From contig QQUB01000117.1 in assembly GCA_008501835.1 (NCBI GenBank), forward strand, positions 1 to 9,916: a stretch of 9,916 nucleotides of DNA, given 5' to 3'. Of the stretch, positions 1 through 8,600 are shown one piece after another. The DNA comes from Bacteroidota bacterium. GTDB taxonomy: Bacteria; Bacteroidota; Bacteroidia; Chitinophagales; Saprospiraceae. How positions within the stretch are numbered: the stretch's first letter is position 1; the number at the start of each line of letters is the position of its first letter. Both the position numbers and the translations under genes were made by a program. Under the pieces are notes generated by a model that saw only the letters and a list, made by a program, of their open reading frames with translations, did not search any database and was not told the origin of the DNA.

Positions 1-68
1 AAGATCGTAATGCGGTGATCTATTTGTTTATTCCGGAGTATTTGGTGGAGAGTTATAGCCGGGATTAG
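1..68 (+). CDS. C-terminal fragment of an upstream plus-strand protein, unidentified
   Basis: The third forward frame is open from the window edge and ends at TAG (66-68). It encodes a tail starting DRNAVIYLF and ending in VESYSRD. The other two forward frames stop within the first 18 bases, so this is the only frame a plus-strand gene could use. The tail alternates hydrophobic and polar residues as a folded C-terminus would, but 21 residues are too few to name a family. A terminator-like hairpin in the same orientation lies about 245 bases downstream, which weakly supports a plus-strand transcript here. An ORF on the opposite strand overlaps its last 41 bases; both are unlikely to be real. 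Confidence 0.45.
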   Translation, partial: DRNAVIYLFIPEYLVESYSRD

Positions 69-315
69 GAAGGTTCCGTGCTATAAAATATGCTTGAAAT
101 GTAATGTGTTTGTAAACACCGGTTTTCGGTTTTTTACCATCCTGGTTAAGGAAGACAGGAAAGATGGAAGAGTGACAGAGAGTGTTGTGTCCATTTTCCA
201 CCTTTCCAAAATTCCTTTCTGAATACCAACCTGATTTTGATTCCTTAAAAGGGTTGTGAAAATATTTTACCTGAACTTTTGATCTACCGCATTTTTTGCA
301 CAAAGGTCCTTTCAT
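28..315 (-). CDS. Doubtful small ORF, 95 aa, with an N-terminal CxxC
   Basis: This minus-strand frame is open for 95 codons. It starts MKGPLCKKCGRS, and the CxxC could be half of a zinc-binding knuckle, but no second CxxC follows; the only other Cys is single, near the middle (TLCHSS). I recognise no family. Evidence against translation: the ATG lies in one arm of a perfect 10-bp inverted repeat, the 3' end runs 41 bases into the opposite-strand upstream gene, and the C-terminus is low in structure-forming residues (NPGYNSPPNTPE). It may be a remnant of a decayed gene or a chance open frame. If it is not real, bases 69-313 hold nothing I can identify; no plus-strand ORF of useful length exists there. 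Confidence 0.2.
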   Translation of the reverse strand: MKGPLCKKCGRSKVQVKYFHNPFKESKSGWYSERNFGKVENGHNTLCHSSIFPVFLNQDGKKPKTGVYKHITFQAYFIARNLPNPGYNSPPNTPE

Positions 316-355
316 CCCCTGATGCTATAGCAGATTAGAATCAGGGGATATTTTT
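314..355 (+). terminator. Hairpin with T-tract, probable intrinsic terminator
   Basis: ATCCCCTGAT (314-323) and ATCAGGGGAT (340-349) form a perfect 10-bp inverted repeat around a 16-base loop, followed directly by ATTTTT (350-355). The loop itself begins with the palindrome GCTATAGC (324-331), so the loop is structured. The T-run is only on the plus-strand side, which fits termination of rightward transcription from the gene ending at 68. The distance from that stop (about 245 bases) is long for a terminator, and the loop is larger than usual. An operator or a processed 3' UTR element are alternatives. Confidence 0.5.
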
Positions 356-417
356 GCTTCGTATTTGTATCTTTTTTCTAAGTTGCCTAAAAATCAAACT
401 CAATTTCCTCCTTTCCC

Positions 418-473
418 GTTCATCGTTCATCGTTCACCGTTTATCGTTCACCGTAGGCCGTCCACCGTCCACC
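418..473. repeat. Degenerate 7-bp tandem repeat, eight units
   Basis: Eight consecutive heptamers begin with GT: GTTCATC, GTTCATC, GTTCACC, GTTTATC, GTTCACC, GTAGGCC, GTCCACC, GTCCACC. A ninth, decayed unit (GTCAATA) may follow at 474-480. Six of the eight fit GTYYAYC; the fourth also fits this and the sixth is the outlier. The first half favours GTTCAYC and the second half GTCCACC, so the array looks like two sub-expansions. Heptamer period is not a multiple of three, which is consistent with a non-coding array. A short open frame that crosses it is a by-product of the repeat. Confidence 0.8.
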
Positions 474-482
474 GTCAATATT

Positions 483-517
483 TACCATTCAGAACACGAG
501 AGCTACCATTCAGAACA
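483..517 (+). promoter_or_regulatory. Direct repeat of a 14-mer at 21-bp spacing, candidate LytTR-type activator site
   Basis: TACCATTCAGAACA occurs at 483-496 and again, identical, at 504-517, so equivalent bases are exactly 21 bp (two helical turns) apart. This places both copies on the same DNA face. The LytTR family of response regulators is known to bind paired direct repeats of about 9 bp matching [TA][AC][CA]GTTN[AG][TG] separated by 12-13 bp. ACCATTCAG (484-492 and 505-513) matches at eight of nine positions in both copies, with A in place of the conserved G. The site lies 161 bases upstream of the barrel gene ATG. Assignment to LytTR is inference; any dimeric regulator that binds direct repeats would fit. 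Confidence 0.4.
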
Positions 518-678
518 TAGGAGAGGTGAATTTGGCTTATTTTCCATGAGCATATTAATTTAACAAGGAATTTCAAAACAGTTTTTTGTATAAGCCTGAA
601 TTAAAAAAAAGGTAACGAAAATTTATTGTTGTAAGAATTTATTTGAACACCAGAAATAAACTACTAAACCCTTCTTGT
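518..678 (+). other. AT-rich leader upstream of the barrel gene
   Basis: This stretch must contain the promoter and 5' leader of the two-gene unit if the unit has its own promoter. No perfect Bacteroidota -7 element (TAnnTTTG) is present. The closest arrangement is TTG at 532-534, 21 bases, then TAATTTAA at 556-563, which is too weak to annotate on its own. There is no Shine-Dalgarno sequence near either possible start of the barrel gene, as is normal in Bacteroidota. An A-run is at 603-610. Confidence 0.4.
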
Positions 679-2544
679 ATGAATCGGCAGTTAAAAAGAC
701 AATTGACCACATTGCTTTTTTTGGCCATCCCCTTTTTTGGGTTTGCCCAATTGGAATCCCTTGAAAACCTGGAAGAGGTTACCAAAAAAGGGTTTTTCAA
801 AACCCATTTCAAAAACCTTTTCAAAGATTTCACCGATTTCGGCGATCCACTGACTATTTCTGGCGGAACAGGTCTAAACCTCAGATCATACAGTGCGTAC
901 GGTGGCCCACTCAGGCAGGATCCTTTTTTCTATTCGCTGAATGCCAACGTCAATTTTCGGGTGTATAGGCTCAATATGCCTTTCTCCATGATTGTTACTG
1001 CCCGAAATACGGAATCTTCCTTACCTAACTTTAAAGAACTCGGCGAGGCACTTAGTAATGATATCCGTGATAATATCCAGGCTCAGCGTGATCGTTTTGT
1101 GCGTTTTGGAATGAGTCCTTATTACAAATGGATGAAACTGCACCTTGGGCACAGAGCCATGAATTTCTCTAAATTCACTTTGGCCAATCTTAACTTTTAC
1201 GGAGCCGGAACGGAACTCACTCCCGGCAACTGGCGACTATCAGCAATGTATGGTCGCCTGGCCAAAGCCGAACCCATTGATCTTTCCCTGGTAACACCCA
1301 ACCTGCCGATCTATCAAAGAATCGGCTGGGGTGCGAAATTTGGTTATGGGACAGAACAACAATCCATCGACCTGATGATCTTCAAAGCACATGATGATCC
1401 CAATTCCATTTTCATACCTCTTGATAATCCAAATCAACCAAGCCCGAAAGACAACCTGACCCTGGGGTTAAATGTACAAAAGCTGTTTTTCGACAGGTTC
1501 CGCTTCAGGGCTGAAACAGCGTTGAGTGCCTTGTCGCCCAACGCTCTGGAACAGGAGGCCAACGAAAGTAAATATCCGGCTTTCTTATTCACCGAAAGGG
1601 TGACCACAGAACACAACTCTGCCGTTGATGCCAGTCTGGATTACGAAGGAGAAAAGTTTGTTGCAGGGGTTCAGTTCAAGAGAATTGACCCCAATTTCAA
1701 TTCTCTGGGGGCCTATTTCTTTAACAACGATATCGTAGAATACCTCGGTAATTTGAGCTTTGGATTATTGGAAGGTAAGGTCAACGTAGGATTGAGTGGA
1801 GGTGTGCAATCCAATAATCTTGGGTTGCTGAAACCAACGACCACCAGCAGGTTTGTATACTCTGCGGATATTTCCTACTCGCAGGAAGCTTTCAGCGGAA
1901 ACCTGAATTATTCCAATAATACGACGGATGTTGGTTACGTACTCAACCAGGAACTGGATTCTCTGAATGCGGTCATCATCACCCAGAATGCCGGGTTAAA
2001 CCTGAACTACACCATTTCAGGAGAGAACGAAAACCAGCATGTTTTCACCCTTGGCGGAAATATCCAGGAAGTAGGGGACGATATCGAAAATCCGCTCGAA
2101 AGTGCGACATCACAAATGATTGTGGGGCATTTCGTGTATAGCCTGATGCTGAGTGAAAGTAAATGGAGATTGTCGGCAAGGCTCAATTATAACCAAAATG
2201 AATTAGCCCAGATGCAAACCAAAAGATATGGTGCTGGTATCGGTATCTCCAAATCCTTTTTAGAGGATAAGGTGAACCTTGGTCTCGATGTGAACTATTA
2301 TGCCAACGCCAATGAAATAGGCGGTAATAGCACTAACCTTACCGGACAGCTCCGGTTGGGTTACAATATTGCCAAAGGCTTTTCTGCCAACACCAACTGG
2401 GGTGTGTTAAGTACGGAAGCCGATAATGTCGATCCTTTTACCGAGGTAACCGGCAACCTGGGGCTGCAATACAGTTTCAATGTGCAACCTTTCAATAAGA
2501 AAAATAAAGAGGAGTCTGAGGATGATTCAACCGAAGACAATTAA
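679..2544 (+). CDS. Predicted outer-membrane beta-barrel protein, 621 aa
   Basis: The product has a clear signal peptide: positively charged start MNRQLKRQ, hydrophobic core TTLLFLAIPFFG, and cleavage likely after FA (residues 22-23). I chose the ATG at 679 because it starts directly at this signal; the frame extends to a TTG at 643 that would add 12 residues. The rest consists of alternating polar and hydrophobic strands with turns, as in a transmembrane barrel. Recognisable segments are GGTGLNLRSY after residue 60, RQDPFFY (79-85), SPYYKWMKLHLGHR (146-159) and YGRLAKAEP (191-199). These resemble, from memory, a conserved but unnamed Bacteroidota outer-membrane family. The last strand (LGLQYSFNVQPF) is followed by a charged, acidic 16-residue tail. 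It is probably co-transcribed with the giant gene 58 bases downstream. Its role is unknown; anchoring or export of that protein is inference from position. Confidence 0.85.
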   Translation: MNRQLKRQLTTLLFLAIPFFGFAQLESLENLEEVTKKGFFKTHFKNLFKDFTDFGDPLTISGGTGLNLRSYSAYGGPLRQDPFFYSLNANVNFRVYRLNMPFSMIVTARNTESSLPNFKELGEALSNDIRDNIQAQRDRFVRFGMSPYYKWMKLHLGHRAMNFSKFTLANLNFYGAGTELTPGNWRLSAMYGRLAKAEPIDLSLVTPNLPIYQRIGWGAKFGYGTEQQSIDLMIFKAHDDPNSIFIPLDNPNQPSPKDNLTLGLNVQKLFFDRFRFRAETALSALSPNALEQEANESKYPAFLFTERVTTEHNSAVDASLDYEGEKFVAGVQFKRIDPNFNSLGAYFFNNDIVEYLGNLSFGLLEGKVNVGLSGGVQSNNLGLLKPTTTSRFVYSADISYSQEAFSGNLNYSNNTTDVGYVLNQELDSLNAVIITQNAGLNLNYTISGENENQHVFTLGGNIQEVGDDIENPLESATSQMIVGHFVYSLMLSESKWRLSARLNYNQNELAQMQTKRYGAGIGISKSFLEDKVNLGLDVNYYANANEIGGNSTNLTGQLRLGYNIAKGFSANTNWGVLSTEADNVDPFTEVTGNLGLQYSFNVQPFNKKNKEESEDDSTEDN

Positions 2545-2602
2545 ATCCTCTAAACTCATTCTGAATTATAAAACATTTCAAAATAATCATAATTAACCTG
2601 TA
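2545..2602 (+). other. Short intergenic spacer within the two-gene unit
   Basis: The 58 bases are AT-rich and show neither an inverted repeat with T-tract nor a convincing promoter. This supports co-transcription of the flanking genes. The giant gene's ATG is preceded by AATTAACCTGTA with no Shine-Dalgarno sequence. Confidence 0.5.
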
Positions 2603-5600
2603 ATGATTACGATTAAACGAATCCTACCCATTTTATTTGTATTGTTTGTTATTGGAGAAGTAGTGGCCCAGCAAGTATGGCCCGTGCAGCTCACCGGAGC
2701 CATGATCCCGCCACGTTCGCTGGATCTTGGTGTTTATGGAGCAGACCGTCCTCAGGACCTGTTCTTCAATGCCCTGCTCAATGACCCTGTGGAGCCATCT
2801 CTACAGGTGAGACTCGAACTCAGTATTGAGCGCAACGGTGAAGTTTTATACATTACAGACCCTAACTACCTGGCTCCGCCGATTACCTTGTCTCAATTTC
2901 AGATGATGCAGATCGACGGAAGTATGTTGCGGGATTATCTCAATAACGCCAACCTCGTGGGTGCCCAAAATACAGGTATGGGTGCCATTGAAATCCCCGA
3001 AGGATTCAACCAGATATGTTTACAGGTCTATGGTGTGGAGAGGAATGTGCCTGTGTCCAATAAATTTTGTGTGCAGGGAAGTTTTGTGCTCAACCAGCCT
3101 CCGCAGGCCATTGTGCCTTCCTGTGGGGAATTACTGGAATTACCAGAGACGCAGAACCAGCTCTTTACCTGGCAGCCCATGCACCTCGGAAGTTCAAATT
3201 CACCAGGTGCGGTTGAATATAAATTCGAAATGGTGCAGTTGCCGGAGGGTACCTATAATGCCAATGACGCTTTTGAAAGTTCATTGCAGGTGTATCAGAC
3301 CACAACGATGACGCCATCATTGATCTACACCCAGGCAGAGCCTCAGCTGGAGCCCGGGAAATTATACGCCTGGAGGGTGAAAGCATATCCGATGATGCAC
3401 CCAACCAGTAAGTTGTTCCAGAACAGCGGTTACAGCGAAATATGCACCTTTATGTATTACGAGGGCGAAAAGCCGGGCCTGGATATCACCGCTTTCAACA
3501 ATCCTTCTCCGACAGGTTGTGAAGTATTCAATACCGATTACGGCCCGATCTCCAATACCGAGCCTGTGTCTACCCCATTGGTAGAAACCGACATGGTCGC
3601 ATTGGGGTATTTCACCATGGAGATCACCGAAGCAACCGGTGGAGCACAAGGCTTCAACGGAACAGGGAAAGTACGAATTCCCATGTTCAATGCTTATGTG
3701 AACGTGGAATTCACCGGCTTGCGGGTGAACAGTGATATGCGGGTATTTGCGGTGGAGGAAGCAAAAGCTGTTGTTGACCAGCCTTTTGCGCTGGATAAGG
3801 TACAATTGCAGGCGGAAGTCGTACCGACAACCATAAACGAAAATTACGTCAATGACCTGAATGATTTTTTCAGTTACGGAGATGGCGTCACAAGGGTCAC
3901 CTCCGGGATGAACCTGGCTGATCCGACTGGTTATAATTTGCCGATTGCGATGGACCAGACAGATATGCCTTTGGTATCCGTTATTGGCATCTATTTTACA
4001 CCCAGAAATGCTTTTATCAATTTGGTTTCCTGGAAAGGACAAGGCGGGAATGATCCGATGCGATTTGCGGCCACGGCTGTACAGGCGACGCCATACGGGG
4101 TGAAGAACGGATCCCATTTGGTGGCACTCAATGAAGGAGCTGCCGAGTCATTCGAAAAAGTATTGGAATCGATTGAATTGTCCCGCAGGATAACACCGGA
4201 TGTGAAGATGGATTGCGACTGTGAAGGAGCTGGTCCACTGGAGACTCAAGCCAGTTTGAATATAGCCCCTGAGGTGGCTGTTCGTGAAGCTGATCAGGGG
4301 GTTATTTTGCTTGAGCCCGCCAAGAATGCTGAGGTGAGTGAGCGGTTTGTAGGAGAGGTGAAAGGTATTCCTGATTTTCTGATCAATGGCATTGATGACA
4401 TTGTTTTTTCTGCGGATAAAGGTTATTTGAACCTGTCCACTCCCAGAAGAGGGGAGGATTGGGATACTGATCGAGGTACCGCAGGTGATGCTGAAAGAGG
4501 GCTGACCTTGACAGAAGCGGCTGCCCGTATTCCTGAAGAATTTAATTTCCTGAGGGAAGAACCGGTCGTTTTAGGAAATGGAAGTATGTTTATCGATAAT
4601 GATGATGTATCCAGGGGATATTTTTACCAGGCCAACCTATTGTCTTTAGAGGAAGGGATTCTGGATAAATGGGCCTACAGTGTCGATACCATGGCATTGG
4701 AAATTGAGAACAGTACCGCAACTGGTACGGCAGTTAAAGGCCGTTTGAGGGCTCCGCTTTTTAAAGAGACCTTTAATTATTCCGGGTTTCTTTTTGCCAA
4801 TGGAACAAGTAATCCGACGATGGAATTAGATGTGGAACCCGGAACCTATAATATGCATTTATGGTACAGTCAGTTCGAGTTGGATGAAAATAGTCATGTG
4901 CAGTTGGAGATCAAAGATATGGGAGGTGAGAAATTGCTTTACCCTAAAGGAAAATTTAGTGGTGAATTATCTCTTGAATTATCTGCCGAGGAGGTAACGG
5001 AAGTGCTGGAGGGTAGTGTGGCCGATGATCCTGAATTACTCGCTCAGTTGGTACAAGCACTTGAGGTGGAACATTTAGGGCTAAAGATCAATAACCTGAA
5101 ATTGACCGACCTTGAAGTAGATCCTTATGCGGAGCTGACGGAAAGGTATACCCTTGGTCATGGTGGCCATGGTGATGCTGAAATCGGAGATATTCATTTC
5201 GATATTTCCCATGCAGAGTTGGTGCATAAACCAATCAATGCTACCCATGAGGAGCTGGGACTGAAAATTCACTTGGATCATGATAATAAGGATATTGCCA
5301 TTACCGTGTGGGCGGATACTTATTCTGCAGATACCGGTTTCCCGAGTCTTGATGGCGGGGGAGGAGAGGCTTTGATGGGGCCGATTGCTTTTGCTTTTAT
5401 GAAAAAATTCTATGAAGATCCGGGAGACGGACTCGGAGCTCGTGGATTGACGATCGAAGTGACGGAGACGAGTTGTTCCTGTGTGGTGGAAAATGAATTT
5501 TCAGCTACCACAAATCTGCAAATTGAAGAAGCGGATGAAGAATTGTTGGTACTGCCCTTTTTGAAAATTTCAGATGATGAGGTAGAGACCATTGCAGTGA

Positions 5601-8600
5601 CCCAATCTTCGGGTCGTTTCAAAGCTACCAGTGAAGTTACAAACCAAAATGCAAATAGTATTTACACAGGTTCGGGGAATTGGCCTATAAATATTACCGA
5701 ACGTTTATCACAATTAGGCATTGGAGGAGCTCTTCCTGATAAGTCAAAATTATTCATTACCGGAGTGGATGTTCCTTCGGCAGGCACAAATGGTCTGATG
5801 GAATTGACCATGTTATACGAATTGGATGCTTCTACTTATCTAATCTTCAAGGAGGATTCCATTACGTTTTCCAATAACAATATCGATATGACGGATATGT
5901 ATTTCCATTTGGAAGATGATGTCAGATTGGTTATCGGAAGTGATACCCTTTTATATGATATGGGCTTCGGCGTGGATGCAGATTCAATAGGAAGTTTTGC
6001 CCGAATCAGTTGTGATGGATTGCAGTATTTTAATATTCACGGCTTTTATAACACTCAATTCACCAGCGGGGGACAAGGCAACAGGATGGTAAAACGTCTG
6101 GCCAAACCTGTTGATGGGGAAGGTGCTGATTTTGCTGAGATTCCTTTTTATCTGAAGACAGAAGGAAAGCCGCATGTATTAGAGCAGTTCATTGCAGAAG
6201 TGCCTGCTTATTATTATGGAGAAGTAGTTAAGGCCGCCAATTCAGAATATATTCCTGGGGCAGATGACGACGGGTACGTTAGCCTGGGGGATTATTATAA
6301 TATTATTCGATTACAAAACAGTGGAACCTACATTAGGGACAAGGCGGGAAGGTCACCTTTAGACCTTATTGATATTGAATTTAGTGATGAAGATGATTTT
6401 GGAACAAGAAAAGTGGTAGGTACCATCACGGAACGAAAATATGGGAAGGTGGCCTGGAATTTTGCTGTTTCCGGAGCGGAACAAATAATATTTCAGCCGG
6501 GTGCAGAGGGAACACATGAGGCATATCTGGATTTTGACGCTGAAGCTGCAATAGAAGGTGCTGTCAGTACCAGTAGTGTTCCCGGAGAATTTCAAACCTC
6601 CTCCTGGAAAGGGTTATTTTTCAAGCAAATTTCTTTTGAACTCGATGGGTTTAAACAGATAGAAACAAAGATGGAGAGGAATGAGGAAACGGGTGAAATG
6701 GAAGAAAAACGATCAAATGTTGGACTTACCTTTCCTATTGAAAATGCCTTTTTTAATCTTGAGTCAGGGATGACAGCTTCCTTTGCCGAAGAAGATGCCC
6801 TGCCAAAAGAAAGAAATGCCTTGCTAGGCGGATGGAGATATGATTTTACCTGGCTTTCATTCAAATTGGAGCGAAATGAGTTTCAACCTGTTTGGACCCC
6901 CGGACACGGAGCTGAAGGAACCTCATTGGGTGCTTTAGACCATGATGCATTTGATACAACTGATGGAGAAGCTGGTGTTGGAAGGCAAATTGCAGGCGTT
7001 TATATTGAAGGAAATACTTTGGTGCCAATTTTTGATGAAGGACCTCCGGATGTAACGACTGATCAGGTAAGCTTTGAACCGGGTTGGGTAGGATTTTCTG
7101 GTTTATTGGATTTTACAACTGAAAGAAGGTTGTATGAACCCCGAAGCCAGTTGTATTGCAATAGTGTCCAGCGAAAAACATATCATTCGGCCTTTATCCC
7201 TGCATTAGGCATAAGGTTGGGAAATGGGTCGGGAATCAACCTGGTCTATAATGCCGGTAACGGAGAAATGGAAGCCATCTGTGAGTTTAATGGTTCCGCA
7301 GGAATTTTTTGGTCCAAGGAGATTATTGATGCTATTGATGGAATACCACAAGAAGTGAAAGATGCAACAAATGGGATCAATTTTGTATTGAAGATATTTA
7401 AGTTCCAGGGATTGAAAATAAACGATGGTGCCACCAATTGTGATAGTGAAGGTGCTCAAAAGTTAAGAGGAATGAAATCCCTCCATTTTGGTGAATGGTC
7501 TGTTTCTAGTGGTCTTACTGATTTTGCCAGCAAAGTTGGGGAGGGAACAGGAATTTCAGAAGAGATAGCTGAATCTCAGGAAGAATACAGAGAGGCAACT
7601 GGATTACAGGGATTCCCGGTTAGTGTTAGTAATGTCAGCCTGAAGTGTTTTACAAGATTAGATGTTCCGCGGGAAATTGAAGAAGACGGAGAGACTGTGG
7701 AGAATCCGGAGTATGGAAAAGTATTGTATCGTTTGGCTGCTACTATCAGTGTGCATTTGAAAAAAGATGCGGAACATACCAATGACCAAAGTGTTGAAAC
7801 TGCCGGAATTGGAGCTGATGCTCAAGTACATTTAATTTTTGATACTTCAGAGGAAAATGGATTTGAATTCAAGGAATTTGAATTAGGCTGTATCGCTGTA
7901 AATGGAAAGTTTGGACCTTTTTCCATGGAAGGAGGATTGAATATTCTCAGAAGCGATGGGGCTGACTCCCAGTGGGGTGATGGTTTTAAAGGGTTTATAG
8001 ATATTAACTTTAAAGCTGTAAATATCAAGGCAGTTGCCCAGTATGGAACTACAAGGTTTGATCCGGATGTAGGAGAAGCTGCCCAGGAGGATTATCGTTA
8101 TTTCTTTTTTGACCTGGAAGGATCCGTTGAAACCGGACTTGTTGATCTACCTCCACCATCACCAACCTCCGGGCCGGTAATGACGATATATGGAGCAGGT
8201 GGTGGATTCCTTTATAATATGGATAGAGGCCCCGGCCCTGGTATATACATGTTTCAAGACCCTTCTGAATCTAACAGAACAAGTAATTTTCCGGATAATA
8301 ATACCTGCGACCTGGATAACCCCTTACTTGCTCCCGGGGTGAACTTATATGGTGAAACGTACAGGCCTAATCAGGGAAGGTATGGAGGAAATGTGTCGGT
8401 TATTTTAGGAGCTCCACCAAGAATGCCAAAAGTTATGGTGGGGGATGTAACCCTCAAAGTAGGAATAACCATCAATGACGCAGGCACTCCTGGTTTTGAT
8501 TACATTGGGATCAATGGTAATGCATACACTATGGCTAATTCGGTGGCAGAGCGGACTAGTACCTACGTCGGCAGGCTTAGTGTTGGGGTGAATTATTATC

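Noticed and set aside
28..315. IS1-type transposase N-terminus (CxxC near the start)
   Set aside because: The second CxxC and the helix-turn-helix that follow in such transposases are absent, and no terminal inverted repeats or target duplications flank the region.
354..563. Plus-strand 69-codon open frame across the repeat region
   Set aside because: It is made largely of the heptamer array and the 21-bp direct repeat in translation, has no start context and resembles no protein.
532..563. Bacteroidota promoter (TTG, 21 bases, TAATTTAA)
   Set aside because: The -7 element matches TAnnTTTG at only four of its six fixed bases; such matches are expected by chance in AT-rich DNA.
643..678. TTG at 643 as start of the barrel gene
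   Set aside because: It would put 12 extra residues ahead of an otherwise well-formed signal peptide that begins exactly at the ATG at 679.
2961..3311. Plus-strand 116-codon open frame in another frame
   Set aside because: It overlaps the TANFOR-like and Fn3-like parts of the giant protein and reads as composition-biased shadow sequence rich in Arg and Cys.
3362..4117. Minus-strand 251-codon open frame
   Set aside because: It lies wholly inside the giant gene, whose plus-strand frame has a clear domain pattern. The antisense product is rich in His, Arg and Cys with no recognisable domain.
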